Source: an uncultured Bacteroidales bacterium
GTDB lineage: Bacteria > Bacteroidota > Bacteroidia > Bacteroidales > Paludibacteraceae
NCBI GenBank assembly: GCA_946626605.1
Contig: CAMOUL010000004.1
Span: forward strand, 45,731-109,730
Direction: 5' to 3'
DNA length: 64,000 nt
The notes beneath the pieces were generated by a model. The model was not told the origin of the DNA. It saw only the letters and a program-made list of their open reading frames with translations, and did no database searches. Within the stretch, counting starts at the first letter, position 1; every line of letters begins with the position of its first letter. Both the position numbers and the translations under genes were made by a program. Below are positions 23,685 through 34,600 of the stretch, one piece after another.

Positions 23685-25275
23685 ATTTGATTTTTTGATT
23701 ATTGGCGGCGGTGTGGCAGGCATGAGTTTTGCGCTGCAAGTAGCCCGCGCCGGTAAGTACCGCATCGCGTTGTGCTGCAAGACAACGCTGGATGAGGCGA
23801 ACACGGCCAAAGCACAAGGCGGTATAGCGTCTGTGACCAATCTCTTGGTCGATGATTTTGAGAAGCATATCCACGACACGATGGTGGCGGGCGACTGGTT
23901 AAGCGATCCGGCAGCCGTGGAGCAAGTGGTGCGCAATGCGCCGAGAGGCATCGAGGAGTTGGTGCAGTGGGGTGTGAACTTCGATAAGAAAGAAGATGGT
24001 ACTTTCGACCTGCACCGTGAGGGCGGTCACTCTCAGTTCCGTATCCTCCACCACGCCGATGATACCGGCGCAGAGATACAGCGCGGCTTGATGGAAGCCG
24101 TGCGCCGCAATCCGTATATAGAGGTCTTGGAGAACCATTTCGCCGTGGAGATCATCACGCAGCACCACTTAGGTGTGCGCGTCACACGACGGACACCGGA
24201 TATCGAGTGTTACGGCGCGTATATCCTCAATCCCAAGACGCAGAAGATCGACACCTATCTGAGTCGTATCACGCTCATGGCTACCGGCGGTACGGGTGCT
24301 GTGTATGCGACGACAACCAACCCGGAGATTGCGACCGGCGACGGTATCGCCATGGTCTATCGCGCGAAAGGGCAGGTCAAAGATATGGAATATGTTCAGT
24401 TCCATCCGACTTCGCTCTTCAACCCCGCAGAGACGCACCCGGCATATCTCATCACCGAAGCCATGCGCGGCTACGGAGGTATCTTGAGACTGCCCAACGG
24501 CGAGGAGTTCATGCAGAAATACGACCCGCGTCTAAGTCTCGCGCCGCGGGATATCGTTGCGCGCGCGATAGATAATGAGATGAAGATCCACGCGATTGAT
24601 CATGTCTGCCTCGATGTGACCCACAAAGATCCCGAAGAGACCAAACATCATTTCCCAAATATCTACGCCAAGTGCCTCTCTATCGGCATTGATATCACCA
24701 AGGAGTATATTCCTGTAGCGCCGTGTGCGCACTATATGTGCGGTGGTATCAAGGTTGATCTGGACGGGCAGAGTACGATCCGTCGTCTCTACGCCGTAGG
24801 CGAGTGTTCGTGTACGGGTCTGCACGGCGGAAACCGTCTGGCGTCTAACTCGCTCATCGAGGCGGTCGTCTATGCCGACGCGGCAGCGAGACACAGTCTC
24901 TCCGTCATCGATGAGTATGATTTCAACCGCGCCGTACCGGAGTGGAACGACGAGGGAACGCTCTCCAACGAAGAGCGCGTGCTCATCGCGCAGGACGTCA
25001 AGGAGGTAGGACAGATCATGTCCACGTATGTGGGTATCGTACGATCGAACCTGCGCCTGAGAAGAGCCTGGGAGCGTCTCGACCTGCTCTACGAGGAGAC
25101 CGAAGAACTCTTCAAACGCGTCAAAGCCACCAGGGACATCTGCGAGCTGCGAAACATGATCAACGTCGGCTATCTGATCACCCGTCAGGCCTTGGAGTGC
25201 AAAGAGAGCCGCGGACTCCATTACTCCATCGACTACCCCAGAACGGATAATCACCACCCCCAAGAGGTGTGGTAA
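23674..25275 (+). CDS. nadB: L-aspartate oxidase
   Basis: FAD enzyme making iminoaspartate for NAD synthesis. FAD motif FLIIGGGVAGMSFALQVA, then TLDEANTAKAQGGIASV, HREGGHSQFRILHHADDTGA, FHPTSLF and the C-terminal APCAHYMCGGIKVDLDGQ with CTGLHGGNRLASNSL, typical of NadB rather than succinate dehydrogenase. 533 residues, normal. The start codon lies in the AAATGG repeat, where several ATG triplets occur; 23674 is in frame and gives the right N-terminus. nadA and nadC are not adjacent. Confidence 0.93.
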   Translation: MVHEFDFLIIGGGVAGMSFALQVARAGKYRIALCCKTTLDEANTAKAQGGIASVTNLLVDDFEKHIHDTMVAGDWLSDPAAVEQVVRNAPRGIEELVQWGVNFDKKEDGTFDLHREGGHSQFRILHHADDTGAEIQRGLMEAVRRNPYIEVLENHFAVEIITQHHLGVRVTRRTPDIECYGAYILNPKTQKIDTYLSRITLMATGGTGAVYATTTNPEIATGDGIAMVYRAKGQVKDMEYVQFHPTSLFNPAETHPAYLITEAMRGYGGILRLPNGEEFMQKYDPRLSLAPRDIVARAIDNEMKIHAIDHVCLDVTHKDPEETKHHFPNIYAKCLSIGIDITKEYIPVAPCAHYMCGGIKVDLDGQSTIRRLYAVGECSCTGLHGGNRLASNSLIEAVVYADAAARHSLSVIDEYDFNRAVPEWNDEGTLSNEERVLIAQDVKEVGQIMSTYVGIVRSNLRLRRAWERLDLLYEETEELFKRVKATRDICELRNMINVGYLITRQALECKESRGLHYSIDYPRTDNHHPQEVW

Positions 25276-25299
25276 TCCCACATTGCGAACAACTATATT

Positions 25300-25725
25300 A
25301 TGCGAAAATTAGGATTTATACTTTTCATCACTTTCCTCACGTTCTTGTCCGCTCGGGCAGAGGATGTCGTCTATCTGACGACGGAGCAGTTCAAGGCTCG
25401 GATCTTCGACTACAAGAACGAGAAGGAATGGTCTTACAAGGGCGACAAACCCTGCGTCATCGATTTCTATACCACCTGGTGCGGCCCGTGCAAACGCCTC
25501 GCGCCGATCATGGAGGAGATGAGCCAGAAATACTGCAATCAGGTAGTGTTCTACAAGGCCGATACCGAGCGCGAACGCGAGCTGGCGTACGTCTTCGGCA
25601 TTAATTCTATCCCCCAGGTGCTCTATATCCCTACGGAAGGCAAACCGATGCTGCTCAAGGGGCTCTACCCCAAGGAAGAGATCGTGAAGATCATCGATGA
25701 GTTTTTGCTTAAGGAGAAGAAGTGA
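25300..25725 (+). CDS. exported thioredoxin-fold protein
   Basis: 141 residues: signal peptide MRKLGFILFITFLTFLSARA, then a thioredoxin domain with the active site TTWCGPCKRLAP, cis-Pro in SIPQVLYIP and a C-terminal helix. Likely a periplasmic or membrane-associated disulfide oxidoreductase. Substrate unknown. Ends overlapping the antiporter start (TGATG). Confidence 0.9.
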   Translation: MRKLGFILFITFLTFLSARAEDVVYLTTEQFKARIFDYKNEKEWSYKGDKPCVIDFYTTWCGPCKRLAPIMEEMSQKYCNQVVFYKADTERERELAYVFGINSIPQVLYIPTEGKPMLLKGLYPKEEIVKIIDEFLLKEKK

Positions 25726-27338
25726 TGCAGGTAGAGTTTGCGTTGTTGATATTGTCATTATTGTTCTTCCTCAGTATTTTTGCGGATAAGATCGGCTACC
25801 GGTACGGTGTGCCGGCGTTGTTGCTTTTTCTGGTCGTGGGAATGTTCTTCGGTTCGCACTCCTTAGGTGCGTTCTTCAATGCCGACCGCGTGGAGATCGG
25901 TATCGAGACAGCAGAGGCGCTGAGTACTGTGGCGATGTGTATCATCCTCTTCACCGGCGGCATGGAGACCAAGATGAGCGATATCAAGTCGGTCTTGGTG
26001 CCGGGAATCACCTTAGCGACCCTTGGTGTGTTGCTGACCTGCGTCATCACGGGCGTGATCATCTATTATATCTTCGGTTGGATCAACGCCGTAGCGAGTG
26101 TGTCGATATGGGTGGCGTTGCTCATGGCAGCGACGATGAGCAGTACGGATAGCGCGAGTGTCTTCTCCGTCCTGCGCACCAACGGGATAGGCTTGCGGCA
26201 TAACCTCCGGCCGCTCTTGGAGCTGGAGTCCGGCGCCAACGACCCGATGGCGTACGTCCTGACGACGACGCTGATAGGGGTGGTCCTCGCGGCGCAGAAG
26301 TTCCCCGGCGCAGAGCATGCTATCTCTGCTTTGTCAATCGTGCGGGTCATCGTCATCCAGCTGGTGATGGGTACAGTCTTGGGCTTCGCCTTAGGAGAAG
26401 GCCTGGTGGCGCTCATGAGGCGTGTCAAACTTGGTAACGAAGCCCTCTATCCCATCATGATCCTCACGGCATGTATCTTCATCTTCGCCGTGACTTATTA
26501 CCTCGAGGGAAACACCTATCTGGCGGTGTACGTCGGCGGCTTGATCATCGGAAATAACAAGTTCACGAGAAAGCGCCAGACGCAGTCGTTCTTCAGCGGC
26601 TTGGTATGGCTCAGCCAGCTGGTGATGTTCTTGATGTTAGGACTGATGGTGAACCCCATTGACCTGCTTAATTACCGCGTCTGGCTGCCGTGTCTGATCA
26701 TCAGTATTGTGATGATCTGTATCTCCCGTCCGGCGGCGGTGTGGCTCTGCATGTGGCCGTTCAAACAGTACCGCGGACGCGACAAACTGATGCTCAGCTG
26801 GGTCGGTCTCAAAGGGGCTGTACCAATCATCTTCGCCATCATGTGCAAGGCGCAAGGGGTGCCGTTTGCAGATCTGATCTTCAATGTGGTCTTCCTCTGC
26901 ACAATCGTCTCGCTCTTGGCGCAAGGCACGACGCTGACGTTCATCGCGAAGAAGCTGAGCCTCGACGTCCCGCAGAAAGAGGCGAAATCCTTGCAGTATT
27001 TCGATCTGGACCTGCCGGACGAGATCCAGTCTTCGGCACGCGAGGTGGAAGTGAAAGAGTCGATGTTAGAGAAGGGTAGTACGCTGCGCGAGATCACTAT
27101 CCCGCCGCATACGCTGGTCATCATGGTGCGGAGAGGCGAGGACTTCTTTGTGCCCACCGGTGCGAGCGAACTGAAGCCCGGCGACCAGCTCTTGGTCATC
27201 TCCGACAAAGACGCGCAAGCAACCTACCAGCAGATGATCGACGACGCGGAGGAAGAGGCACAATGGAAGGCAGAGATGCGCGAGAGAGCACGCGAGCGTT
27301 TCAACCGCCTCACGGCATGGATTCCGAAAAAGAAATAA
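25725..27338 (+). CDS. K+/H+ antiporter (CPA1 family, NhaP2-like)
   Basis: Inner-membrane cation/proton antiporter. 12-13 hydrophobic segments span the first 390 residues, with the CPA-type core LLMAATMSSTDSASVFSVL (Asp as ion-binding residue) and LRPLLELESGANDPMAYVLT. A cytoplasmic TrkA-C-like domain follows (about 440-500: STLREITIPPHTLVIMVRRG, then GASELKPGDQLLVI), typical of NhaP2/CvrA. The start is the ATG at 25725, just after the preceding stop (TGATG); a GTG one codon upstream is less likely. 537 residues. Confidence 0.9.
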   Translation: MQVEFALLILSLLFFLSIFADKIGYRYGVPALLLFLVVGMFFGSHSLGAFFNADRVEIGIETAEALSTVAMCIILFTGGMETKMSDIKSVLVPGITLATLGVLLTCVITGVIIYYIFGWINAVASVSIWVALLMAATMSSTDSASVFSVLRTNGIGLRHNLRPLLELESGANDPMAYVLTTTLIGVVLAAQKFPGAEHAISALSIVRVIVIQLVMGTVLGFALGEGLVALMRRVKLGNEALYPIMILTACIFIFAVTYYLEGNTYLAVYVGGLIIGNNKFTRKRQTQSFFSGLVWLSQLVMFLMLGLMVNPIDLLNYRVWLPCLIISIVMICISRPAAVWLCMWPFKQYRGRDKLMLSWVGLKGAVPIIFAIMCKAQGVPFADLIFNVVFLCTIVSLLAQGTTLTFIAKKLSLDVPQKEAKSLQYFDLDLPDEIQSSAREVEVKESMLEKGSTLREITIPPHTLVIMVRRGEDFFVPTGASELKPGDQLLVISDKDAQATYQQMIDDAEEEAQWKAEMRERARERFNRLTAWIPKKK

Positions 27339-27362
27339 ATTTGAAATTTGAAACTTGAAATA

Positions 27363-28913
27363 ATGAAAACTACCGTTTTCCTGACCGGGGCAACCGGAAC
27401 AATGGGATTTGCAGGAATGACAGAGATCCTGAAATACCCGGAGCAATATGACTTACGTATCTTGGCGCGGCCAAGTAAGAAGAATAAGGAGTTCTTGGCT
27501 CCCCTCACCGCTAACCCCTCACCGCTAACCGTTATCTGGGGCGACCTCACGAAGTACGAGGATGTGCTGAAAGGTGTCACGGGTGCGGATATCGTGCTGC
27601 ACGTAGGCGGCATGGTCTCGCCGCAGGCGGATTATCGACCCAAGGCAACCCTCCGCACGAATATCTCCGCGGCGGAGAATATCACCAAGGCGGTTTTGGC
27701 GCAGCCTGAAGGCAAGCAGCCGAAAGTGGTCTATATCGGTTCGGTAGCTCAGATGGGCGACCGCCGCGAGCCGCTTCATTGGGGCCGTGCAGGAGATCCT
27801 ATATGCGTCTCGGCGTATGACCACTACGGCCTCACCAAAGTTGCTGCAGAGCGTATCATCACCGACTCGGGCATCAAGACCTGGGTGTCGCTGCGCCAGT
27901 CGGGTATCCTCTATCCGGCGATCCTCAAGAACTACGACCCGATCATGTTCCACGTGCCGATCCGCGGTGTGTTGGAGTGGGCTACGGTAGAGGACAGCGG
28001 TCGGCTCCTGGAACGCGTATGCCGTCCCGAAGTGCCGGCAGAGTTCTGGAATAACTACTATAACATCGGTTCGGGTGCCGAGTACCGGTTGTCGAACTAT
28101 GAGTTCGAATGCCTTCTCTTGGATTGCATCGGTTGTCCGAAGCCCGAGAAGATTTTCAACGCCAATTGGTTCACCACCCGTAATTTCCACGGCATGTGGT
28201 ACATCGACGGCGACAAACTGGAGAACTACCTTCATTTCCGCGCAAACATGCCGGTGAAGGAGTACTTCGCGCAAATGGCAAAGGCGCCGTCTCTGCCCGG
28301 AGGAATCAAGTTCGCCGCCAAGACCCGCATCGCCAAACTCTTCCCGCATTGCGTGAAAGCGGCTATGTGGTTCATGGCGAATAGCAAAGAGCACGGTACG
28401 CAGTGGTGGATCAAAAACAAGGTGGAGCAGCGCATCTCCGCGTACTACGGTACGATGGAGGCGTATCAGACCATCCCCGATTGGGCGCATTTCGATGTCT
28501 CGCATCCCTCAGAGACGCCGGTGCTCCTGGATCACGGCTACGACGAGAGCAAAGATGTGGATACCCTCACCGATGAGGAGCTGAACAAGGCGGCGGCTTT
28601 CCGTGGTGGTAAGTACCTCGGTAAGGACACCTGGCAGGACGCTAACGGCAACACCTTCAAAGCCGGTCGCCGGCTGATCCTCTTAGGCGGTCACTGGAGC
28701 CCGTTTGACATGCCTTGCCCGTATAACGAGCAGACCATTGAGAAGATGAATGCTCAACTTTCAACTTTCAACTTTCAACTTTCAACTATCCCTTGGCATT
28801 GGGATAAGGTGGCTAAAGAAAACCCCTTCTTTGCGCAACTATGGACTCCCCTGCACGATGCCGATGAAGATAACATCTATGGCCCGGAGATTTTTGAAGG
28901 CTGGGAGAAATAA
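27363..28913 (+). CDS. NAD-dependent epimerase/dehydratase (extended SDR)
   Basis: Rossmann oxidoreductase with FLTGATGTMGFAGMTEIL at the N-terminus and the YDHYGLTKVAAE motif, whose Tyr and Lys form the SDR active site. 516 residues, longer than usual because of a C-terminal part of about 180 residues of unknown role (KEHGTQWWIKNKVEQ, HFDVSHPSETPVLLDHGYDE). Two spots look inserted: LTANPSPLTV, encoded by a CCCCTCACCGCTAA repeat (27505-27530), and QLSTFNFQLSTI, encoded by an AACTTTC repeat (28753-28786). Start 27363 (MKTTVFLTG). Substrate unknown. Confidence 0.85.
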   Translation: MKTTVFLTGATGTMGFAGMTEILKYPEQYDLRILARPSKKNKEFLAPLTANPSPLTVIWGDLTKYEDVLKGVTGADIVLHVGGMVSPQADYRPKATLRTNISAAENITKAVLAQPEGKQPKVVYIGSVAQMGDRREPLHWGRAGDPICVSAYDHYGLTKVAAERIITDSGIKTWVSLRQSGILYPAILKNYDPIMFHVPIRGVLEWATVEDSGRLLERVCRPEVPAEFWNNYYNIGSGAEYRLSNYEFECLLLDCIGCPKPEKIFNANWFTTRNFHGMWYIDGDKLENYLHFRANMPVKEYFAQMAKAPSLPGGIKFAAKTRIAKLFPHCVKAAMWFMANSKEHGTQWWIKNKVEQRISAYYGTMEAYQTIPDWAHFDVSHPSETPVLLDHGYDESKDVDTLTDEELNKAAAFRGGKYLGKDTWQDANGNTFKAGRRLILLGGHWSPFDMPCPYNEQTIEKMNAQLSTFNFQLSTIPWHWDKVAKENPFFAQLWTPLHDADEDNIYGPEIFEGWEK

Positions 28914-28935
28914 ATGGTAAATGACTAAATGGTAA

Positions 28936-30153
28936 ATGTTTTTTGACGAACTCGCATTATCGGATGAGGTGTTAGACGCCTTGTGGGACATGCATTTTGA
29001 CGAATGCACGCCCGTTCAGGAGAAAGCCATCCCGGTGATCCTGGACCGCAACGACGTGATCGCTTGTGCCCAGACGGGTACAGGTAAGACCGCGGCGTAT
29101 ATCCTGCCCTTGCTGACGAACCTTGCGTACGACGACCACGACCCCGACAAACTGAACGCGATCATCATGGCGCCGACGCGCGAGTTGGCGCAGCAGATAG
29201 ACCAGCAGATGGAGGGCTTCGGATATTACGTGCCCTTCTCTTCGGTGCCTATCTACGGCGGAAAAGACAACGGCGCCTGGGGCACACAGGTCACGGGTCT
29301 GCAGAAAGGTGCGGATATCGTCATCGCTACCCCCGGACGGCTCTTGAGCCAGATGAATATCTACGATATCGATTTCTCCGGTGTCAAGTACTTCATCCTC
29401 GACGAGGCAGACCGAATGCTCGATATGGGCTTTTACGACGATATCATGACCATCGTCCGCAAGCTGCCTAAGAACCGTCAGACGATCATGTTCTCTGCTA
29501 CCATGCCGCCTAAGATCCGCCAGATGGCGAAGGCGATCATGCGCCACCCCGTCGAGGTGCAGATTGCCGTCTCGCGGCCGCCTGAGACGATCAACCAGAT
29601 GTCGGCGTACCTGTACGAAGCGCAGAAACCCGGCTTTGTACAATTGGCGTTGGAAGGTAGGAATCTGAAGAAGGTGATAATCTTTGCCGGCAAGAAGCAG
29701 AAAGTGAAAGACCTCGCGCGCACGTTGCGTACCTTAAAGATAGACGCGCGCGCAATGCACTCCGATCTCGAGCAGTCGGAGCGGGATCAGGTGATGTTGG
29801 ATTTCAGAAACGGAAAGGTGGATGTGTTGGTAGCGACGGATGTTGTCTCCCGGGGAATCGATGTGACGGATGTACCGCTTGTCATTAATTACGACGTGCC
29901 GCATGATCCCGAGGATTATGTTCATCGTATCGGTCGTACAGCGCGTGCGGAGAATAGCGGAGAGGCGATCACCCTCGTCTCGCCGGAGGATGCCCGGTAT
30001 TGGAAAAGGATTGAGACGTTTATCAAACAGCCTATCACCCGTCTCCCATTACCCGATGTCTTAGGCGATGCCCCGCAACTAAACCAGTACACGTCGCGTC
30101 CCAAAGGAAGCGGCATGGCAAGACGAAAAGGAAAATTCCGAAAACGGTCTTAG
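28936..30153 (+). CDS. DEAD-box RNA helicase (RhlE-like)
   Basis: ATP-dependent RNA helicase. Motifs in order: Q-motif TPVQEKAIPVIL, I AQTGTGKT, Ia PTRELAQQ, II DEADRMLDMGF, III SATMPP, V VLVATDVVSRGIDV, VI HRIGRTAR, and a basic C-terminal tail (RPKGSGMARRKGKFRKRS). 405 residues. Could act in ribosome assembly or cold adaptation. Preceded by an AAATGG repeat (28911-28937) and convergent with the methyltransferase, overlapping it by four bases, with no terminator between. Confidence 0.93.
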   Translation: MFFDELALSDEVLDALWDMHFDECTPVQEKAIPVILDRNDVIACAQTGTGKTAAYILPLLTNLAYDDHDPDKLNAIIMAPTRELAQQIDQQMEGFGYYVPFSSVPIYGGKDNGAWGTQVTGLQKGADIVIATPGRLLSQMNIYDIDFSGVKYFILDEADRMLDMGFYDDIMTIVRKLPKNRQTIMFSATMPPKIRQMAKAIMRHPVEVQIAVSRPPETINQMSAYLYEAQKPGFVQLALEGRNLKKVIIFAGKKQKVKDLARTLRTLKIDARAMHSDLEQSERDQVMLDFRNGKVDVLVATDVVSRGIDVTDVPLVINYDVPHDPEDYVHRIGRTARAENSGEAITLVSPEDARYWKRIETFIKQPITRLPLPDVLGDAPQLNQYTSRPKGSGMARRKGKFRKRS

Positions 30154-31499
30154 AGTTTGCGAATACGCCATTCGTTGGGGTAGAGGTTGTTAAGGCGGTT
30201 GCCTACGTTCTTGGCGAAACCGATAGGTACACCCTCATAGGTCAGCAGGATCAGTCCTAAGGGCACGCCGCCTAACAGCAAAGCCTCCGTACGAAGATAA
30301 CTCAATGCTTGTTCGCGCGTCAGTGCGATGGTTGGAAAGGCCTCCTTCTGGAGGTCTTTTATCATGCTCAGACTATGCTGCGGCGCGATACCTTTGCCGC
30401 GCTCTTCGCCCAGACCAAAACCTAAAGAGATACAGGTCATTTGGTCGGACAGATATTCGCATATCTCCTTGAATTTCATGGGATAAGCGGTGGCGAAACG
30501 ATCCGAATAACGGATGGCCCACTCGTCCGGATGCTGGAGCCACGAACGCATTACCGGCAGGTACTCTGCCTTGCTGCTGGAGCCGTTCTCCTTGCGGTTC
30601 TTGGGCTTGATATTGACCATGTTCAACGGCTCGTCGTCGTTCTTCCTCAAGGCGCAGATATAGAAGCCTTCGCCCTTGGTCTTATGCGGGTAGAAATGGT
30701 AGCCCATCGTCCCTTCGGTGATGCCCCAGGAGGGATCATAATCAATCGGCAGCACCTCAGCGCCGAGACTGTCGGCAATCCATTCGACGTTCTTCTCGTT
30801 CTCCTCCTCGTTGAAGGTGCAGGTGCTGTAAATCAGGATACCGCCGGGCTTTAACGCATCCCATGCGTCCATCATAATACTCCGCTGCCGCTCGGCGCAC
30901 TTGCGTACCGCCGCCGGACTCCACTCCGCGCGGGCCTGCTCGTCTTTACGGAACATACCCTCGCCCGAGCACGGCGCATCGACTACCATGCAGTCGAATA
31001 AATGCCGGCACCGCTCGCCGTACTCCTCCGCGGTGTTATGGGTCACGACCGTGTTGCCGTTGCCCCATTTCTGGATGTTCTCCGAAAGGACAAACACCCG
31101 CTGCCGCACTACTTCGTTGCTGACCAACAAGCCGAACCGCCCTAAATACTCGCTAATCAGCGTACTCTTGCCGCCCGGCGCAGCGCATAGATCCAGCACG
31201 ACGGAAGAAGGATCGACGTACTGTTCCAGCGCCTGCTGAAGGAACATCGAACTTGCCTCCTGTACATAGTAACAACCTGCGTGAAATAAGGGATCCAAGG
31301 TAAATGCCGGCCGCTCGCTCAGGTAGTACCCGTCCACATGCCACGGCACCTCGTCCGTGTCGCAATCGAAAGTCAGGACGTCTATCTTGTTATTCAATCG
31401 GATAGACGTCACCGGCGCCGTCTCCAGCGCCCGAATCAGCAGCTCCGCCTCAACGCCTAACTGCTGATGCATGCTCTCTATGAACTCTACGGGTAGCAT
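30150..31499 (-). CDS. rRNA cytosine-C5 methyltransferase, RsmF-like
   Basis: NOL1/NOP2/Sun family RNA m5C methyltransferase. SAM-binding CAAPGGKSTL, motif IV DAPCSGEGMFRKDE with the release Cys, and TCTFNEEENEKNVEW with the catalytic Cys. A PUA-like C-terminal domain of about 110 residues follows, as in RsmF. 449 residues from the start at 31499 (MLPVEFIESMHQQ); an earlier in-frame codon would translate the promoter region. The promoter box TATCTTTGCA on this strand is at 31537-31546. Confidence 0.9.
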   Translation of the reverse strand: MLPVEFIESMHQQLGVEAELLIRALETAPVTSIRLNNKIDVLTFDCDTDEVPWHVDGYYLSERPAFTLDPLFHAGCYYVQEASSMFLQQALEQYVDPSSVVLDLCAAPGGKSTLISEYLGRFGLLVSNEVVRQRVFVLSENIQKWGNGNTVVTHNTAEEYGERCRHLFDCMVVDAPCSGEGMFRKDEQARAEWSPAAVRKCAERQRSIMMDAWDALKPGGILIYSTCTFNEEENEKNVEWIADSLGAEVLPIDYDPSWGITEGTMGYHFYPHKTKGEGFYICALRKNDDEPLNMVNIKPKNRKENGSSSKAEYLPVMRSWLQHPDEWAIRYSDRFATAYPMKFKEICEYLSDQMTCISLGFGLGEERGKGIAPQHSLSMIKDLQKEAFPTIALTREQALSYLRTEALLLGGVPLGLILLTYEGVPIGFAKNVGNRLNNLYPNEWRIRKL

Positions 31500-31536
31500 C
31501 TTTTTGCCTGCCTTTGGGCCTTTCCCCAAAATCGAG

Positions 31537-31570
31537 TGCAAAGATACTGCTTTTTTTCGAAATATGCAAG
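31537..31570 (-). promoter_or_regulatory. promoter of RsmF-like gene
   Basis: TATCTTTGCA (complement of 31537-31546), GCAG and A-tract spacer, then TTGCATATTTCG. About 40 bases before the start at 31499. Confidence 0.8.
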
Positions 31571-31640
31571 TTTTAGGTAGCAAAACGCATTTTTTTTGCA
31601 CTTTTTTTGTTTTTTCTTTTTATGTTCCATTTTTTTTTCG

Positions 31641-31650
31641 TACCTTTGCA
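31641..31650 (+). promoter_or_regulatory. promoter box of giant surface protein gene
   Basis: TACCTTTGCA, 34 bases before the 31684 start. The leader AACAAAAGATATGATGA resembles that of the second giant gene (55770-55790). Confidence 0.75.
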
Positions 31651-31683
31651 TCGCTTTTTGTGTAACAATTAAAAACAAAAGAT

Positions 31684-34600
31684 ATGATGAAAAAATTATT
31701 TGTTAAATTTTCAATGCTGCTGATCCTGCTCGGGATGAGCGTGAACGCAGCGTGGGGACAAGCGATGCCGGTGTATTTTGCATCCCTTAAAGCTCAATCT
31801 TCCCCAGTTTCCACTGGCTCCGGACAAGTAAAACTGACATGGGTGGATATCACGGGCAAACAAATGGATGTTTCTTTGGCAAAGCAGATTAACTATGCCG
31901 CTTTTGGTGGTCAAGACCTCGAAAGGTTAAGGACGTATGACGGACCTGCAGAAACGGCACAAGTTATTGGAGCAACAATGTGTGCTATGGATGGAATAGA
32001 GCAGGCAATGGAGATGGATGAGCAAATATACATGACATCCTACGTCTATTTCCATGCAGAGGCTGTACCTGGCAATGGCTCATATCTCGCGGGTTGGACG
32101 TTTACGGATCCGGCTGTTTCGAGAATTGATACTGCAATGGGCAATGGAGATGATGTGCCTTTTATATCTCCATGCTTCAAGGTACTTCCTGACACTGCGA
32201 ATAATGCACTTTCTTCTAATAACCAGAAAATAGGAGAAATGGCATATGCCGTAGCAAATACGGAAGGTAAGTATAATAATATCTATGCGATATTTAAGAA
32301 ATTTCTGCTATCCAATCCGGTTGTGACCAATAATGGTGTTGCAGGCACTGCAGAGAATGCAACAACCACTCTTAATGTAGCGGTTGATATTGAGGGCGAT
32401 ATGTCGCAACTCAAACCGAGATATGCGGATTTCGCTTTGCCTGCGTCTACTTTCTATCAAAACGACTCTGTAGAATGGTCGTGGGCATTAGCGACTAATC
32501 CATCGGAAATGATTAGTGCAACAAAGGGCCGTGCACATGTGGTTGTTACATTCAGAGCCAAAAGAGAAATTTCTGAAGGAACATACCGAGCTACGTTCCC
32601 TGTAAGAATGCAAGGTTCCAATCCTTCTGCTTTGAACATCCAATTATCAGTTTATGCGCGTCCTGCAAATGCAAATGAAGCAAGTGTGAAAATTGGTAAT
32701 GCGGATCCTGTTGAGTATGAAAAACTTGCGGCTGCTGTTGCTGCGGCAAATGGTGCATCCGGTGATGTAACACTGACTATACTCAAGAATATAGAAGTAT
32801 CCTCTTCTGTCACACTGTCCAATACGATGACGCTGGATCTGAACGGATATGTTTTGAGTGCGGCTGCCACTTTAGACATGGTAGGTCAACCGGTATTAAA
32901 AGTAGCCGGAGCAGGAAAAACGATAACTCTGGCTTACAATAAACAAGGTGGTGCTATTCAAGCAGCTCCGGCTGTTGGTGCGTTTGGTGTCATGGGAGGT
33001 CTCGGCGTTGAGGTTGCTGCAGGAACATTGGTTCTCAATGGTGGTACGATTGCATCCGAAAACGCACTGACTACATATACCGAAGCTGCCCAAACAGCGG
33101 CTGTCAAAGTAGATGCGGGAGCGACATTGATTCAAAATGGTGCTACTATCACGGCTACTTCTGCAGGTCCGAACGCTTTCGGTATCTACAACGAAGGTAC
33201 AATTATCATCCGTGACGGTTCTGTTCGTGCAGAGGCGGGTTTCAATAATGCAATGGCAGTCTATGCGCTGAACGGTTCATCAACCACTATTGACGGTGGT
33301 TCGTTGTCCGCGTTGGCGAAAGAAGAAGACGGTACCTGCGATATTAATAAAGCAATCCCGACAGGTATATCTACTTGGACTAATGCCTATGCCGTACATG
33401 CGGCAGCCGGTAGTACGGTAATGGTAAATGGAGGTGATTTGTATGCGGAGGCTACGAACGCCGATCGTGCGTATGCAGTTTCGGCTCTGGCGGGATTCGG
33501 TGGTACATTGACGGTAAACAAGGGTGCTACCGTTCGTGCAAAATCGCCGAATAATATGTTTTCGTTCCCGGTAGCTATCATGGCAGGTAATGTTACAATT
33601 AATGGAGGTAAGTTTGATGGTAAATATATAGATAATACTACTGGGGAAACCAGTAACCCTGCTGTGTTCGGTGTCGATTATTCTAATTTTACATTCGTCT
33701 CCGGTACTTGCATGACGGAGAAGTTCTTTACGGAAGACGACAGATTTAGTACATCTTTTGAGCATCCTGCTTATAAAAACTATAGTGTAATTAACGGAAG
33801 TAAAGACTATATGGACGGTTATCGCTATATTGCCGTAGCAGAAGATGCCGATCCTGCAGTTGCTGTTCCTGCTTGTCGTATAGGCTCAGTGGCGTATAAT
33901 AAATTGGAGGATGCTATTGCGTATGCCAATAATAATCCCAACGAAGAAGTGGTAATCTTCATGATGAGAGATTATACCCTTCCTGCTGGATACTACACTT
34001 TACCGGCAAAAGCAACCATAGTTGTACCGATGGATGATAACCAATCCAAGGAGATAAATAAAACTGCTCCGCGTGTGGTTTATAATGACGTGGTTAACGA
34101 AAAACCATATGAGCAACCGACTGAATATCGCTGTTTAACCTTTGCTAATGGTGTAAATATGAATGTGTTTGGCGATATCGAGATGACGTGTTCTCAGTTC
34201 GCGAGCAACGAGGCTTATACAAGCCTGCCGGTAGGCCCTTATGGACATATTGTGATGGAAGAAGGCAGTCATTTGACTTTGATGGCTGGCTCAGAGGTTC
34301 GCGCATGGGGATTCATGACCGGTAAAGGCGAGATGGATGTCCGTCGTGGTGCTGTAGTTCGCGAGATATTCCAACTTGGTGACTGGAAAGGGGCTTTCAC
34401 TTCCGTCAAAATTGTTGGTATGATAAATGAAGATCAAGGGCTTCTATACAAAGTGGTTGGAAACGACGGAGACAAAAAAATATTCCCCGTAACGCAGTAT
34501 TTTATCCAGAATATTGAATCGCCTGTGAAATATCATCCCGGGGCTGTTCTTTCTACTTCTGCGGCTGTGTCAGAAGGTCTTGGAGAAATGAGTATCTCAA

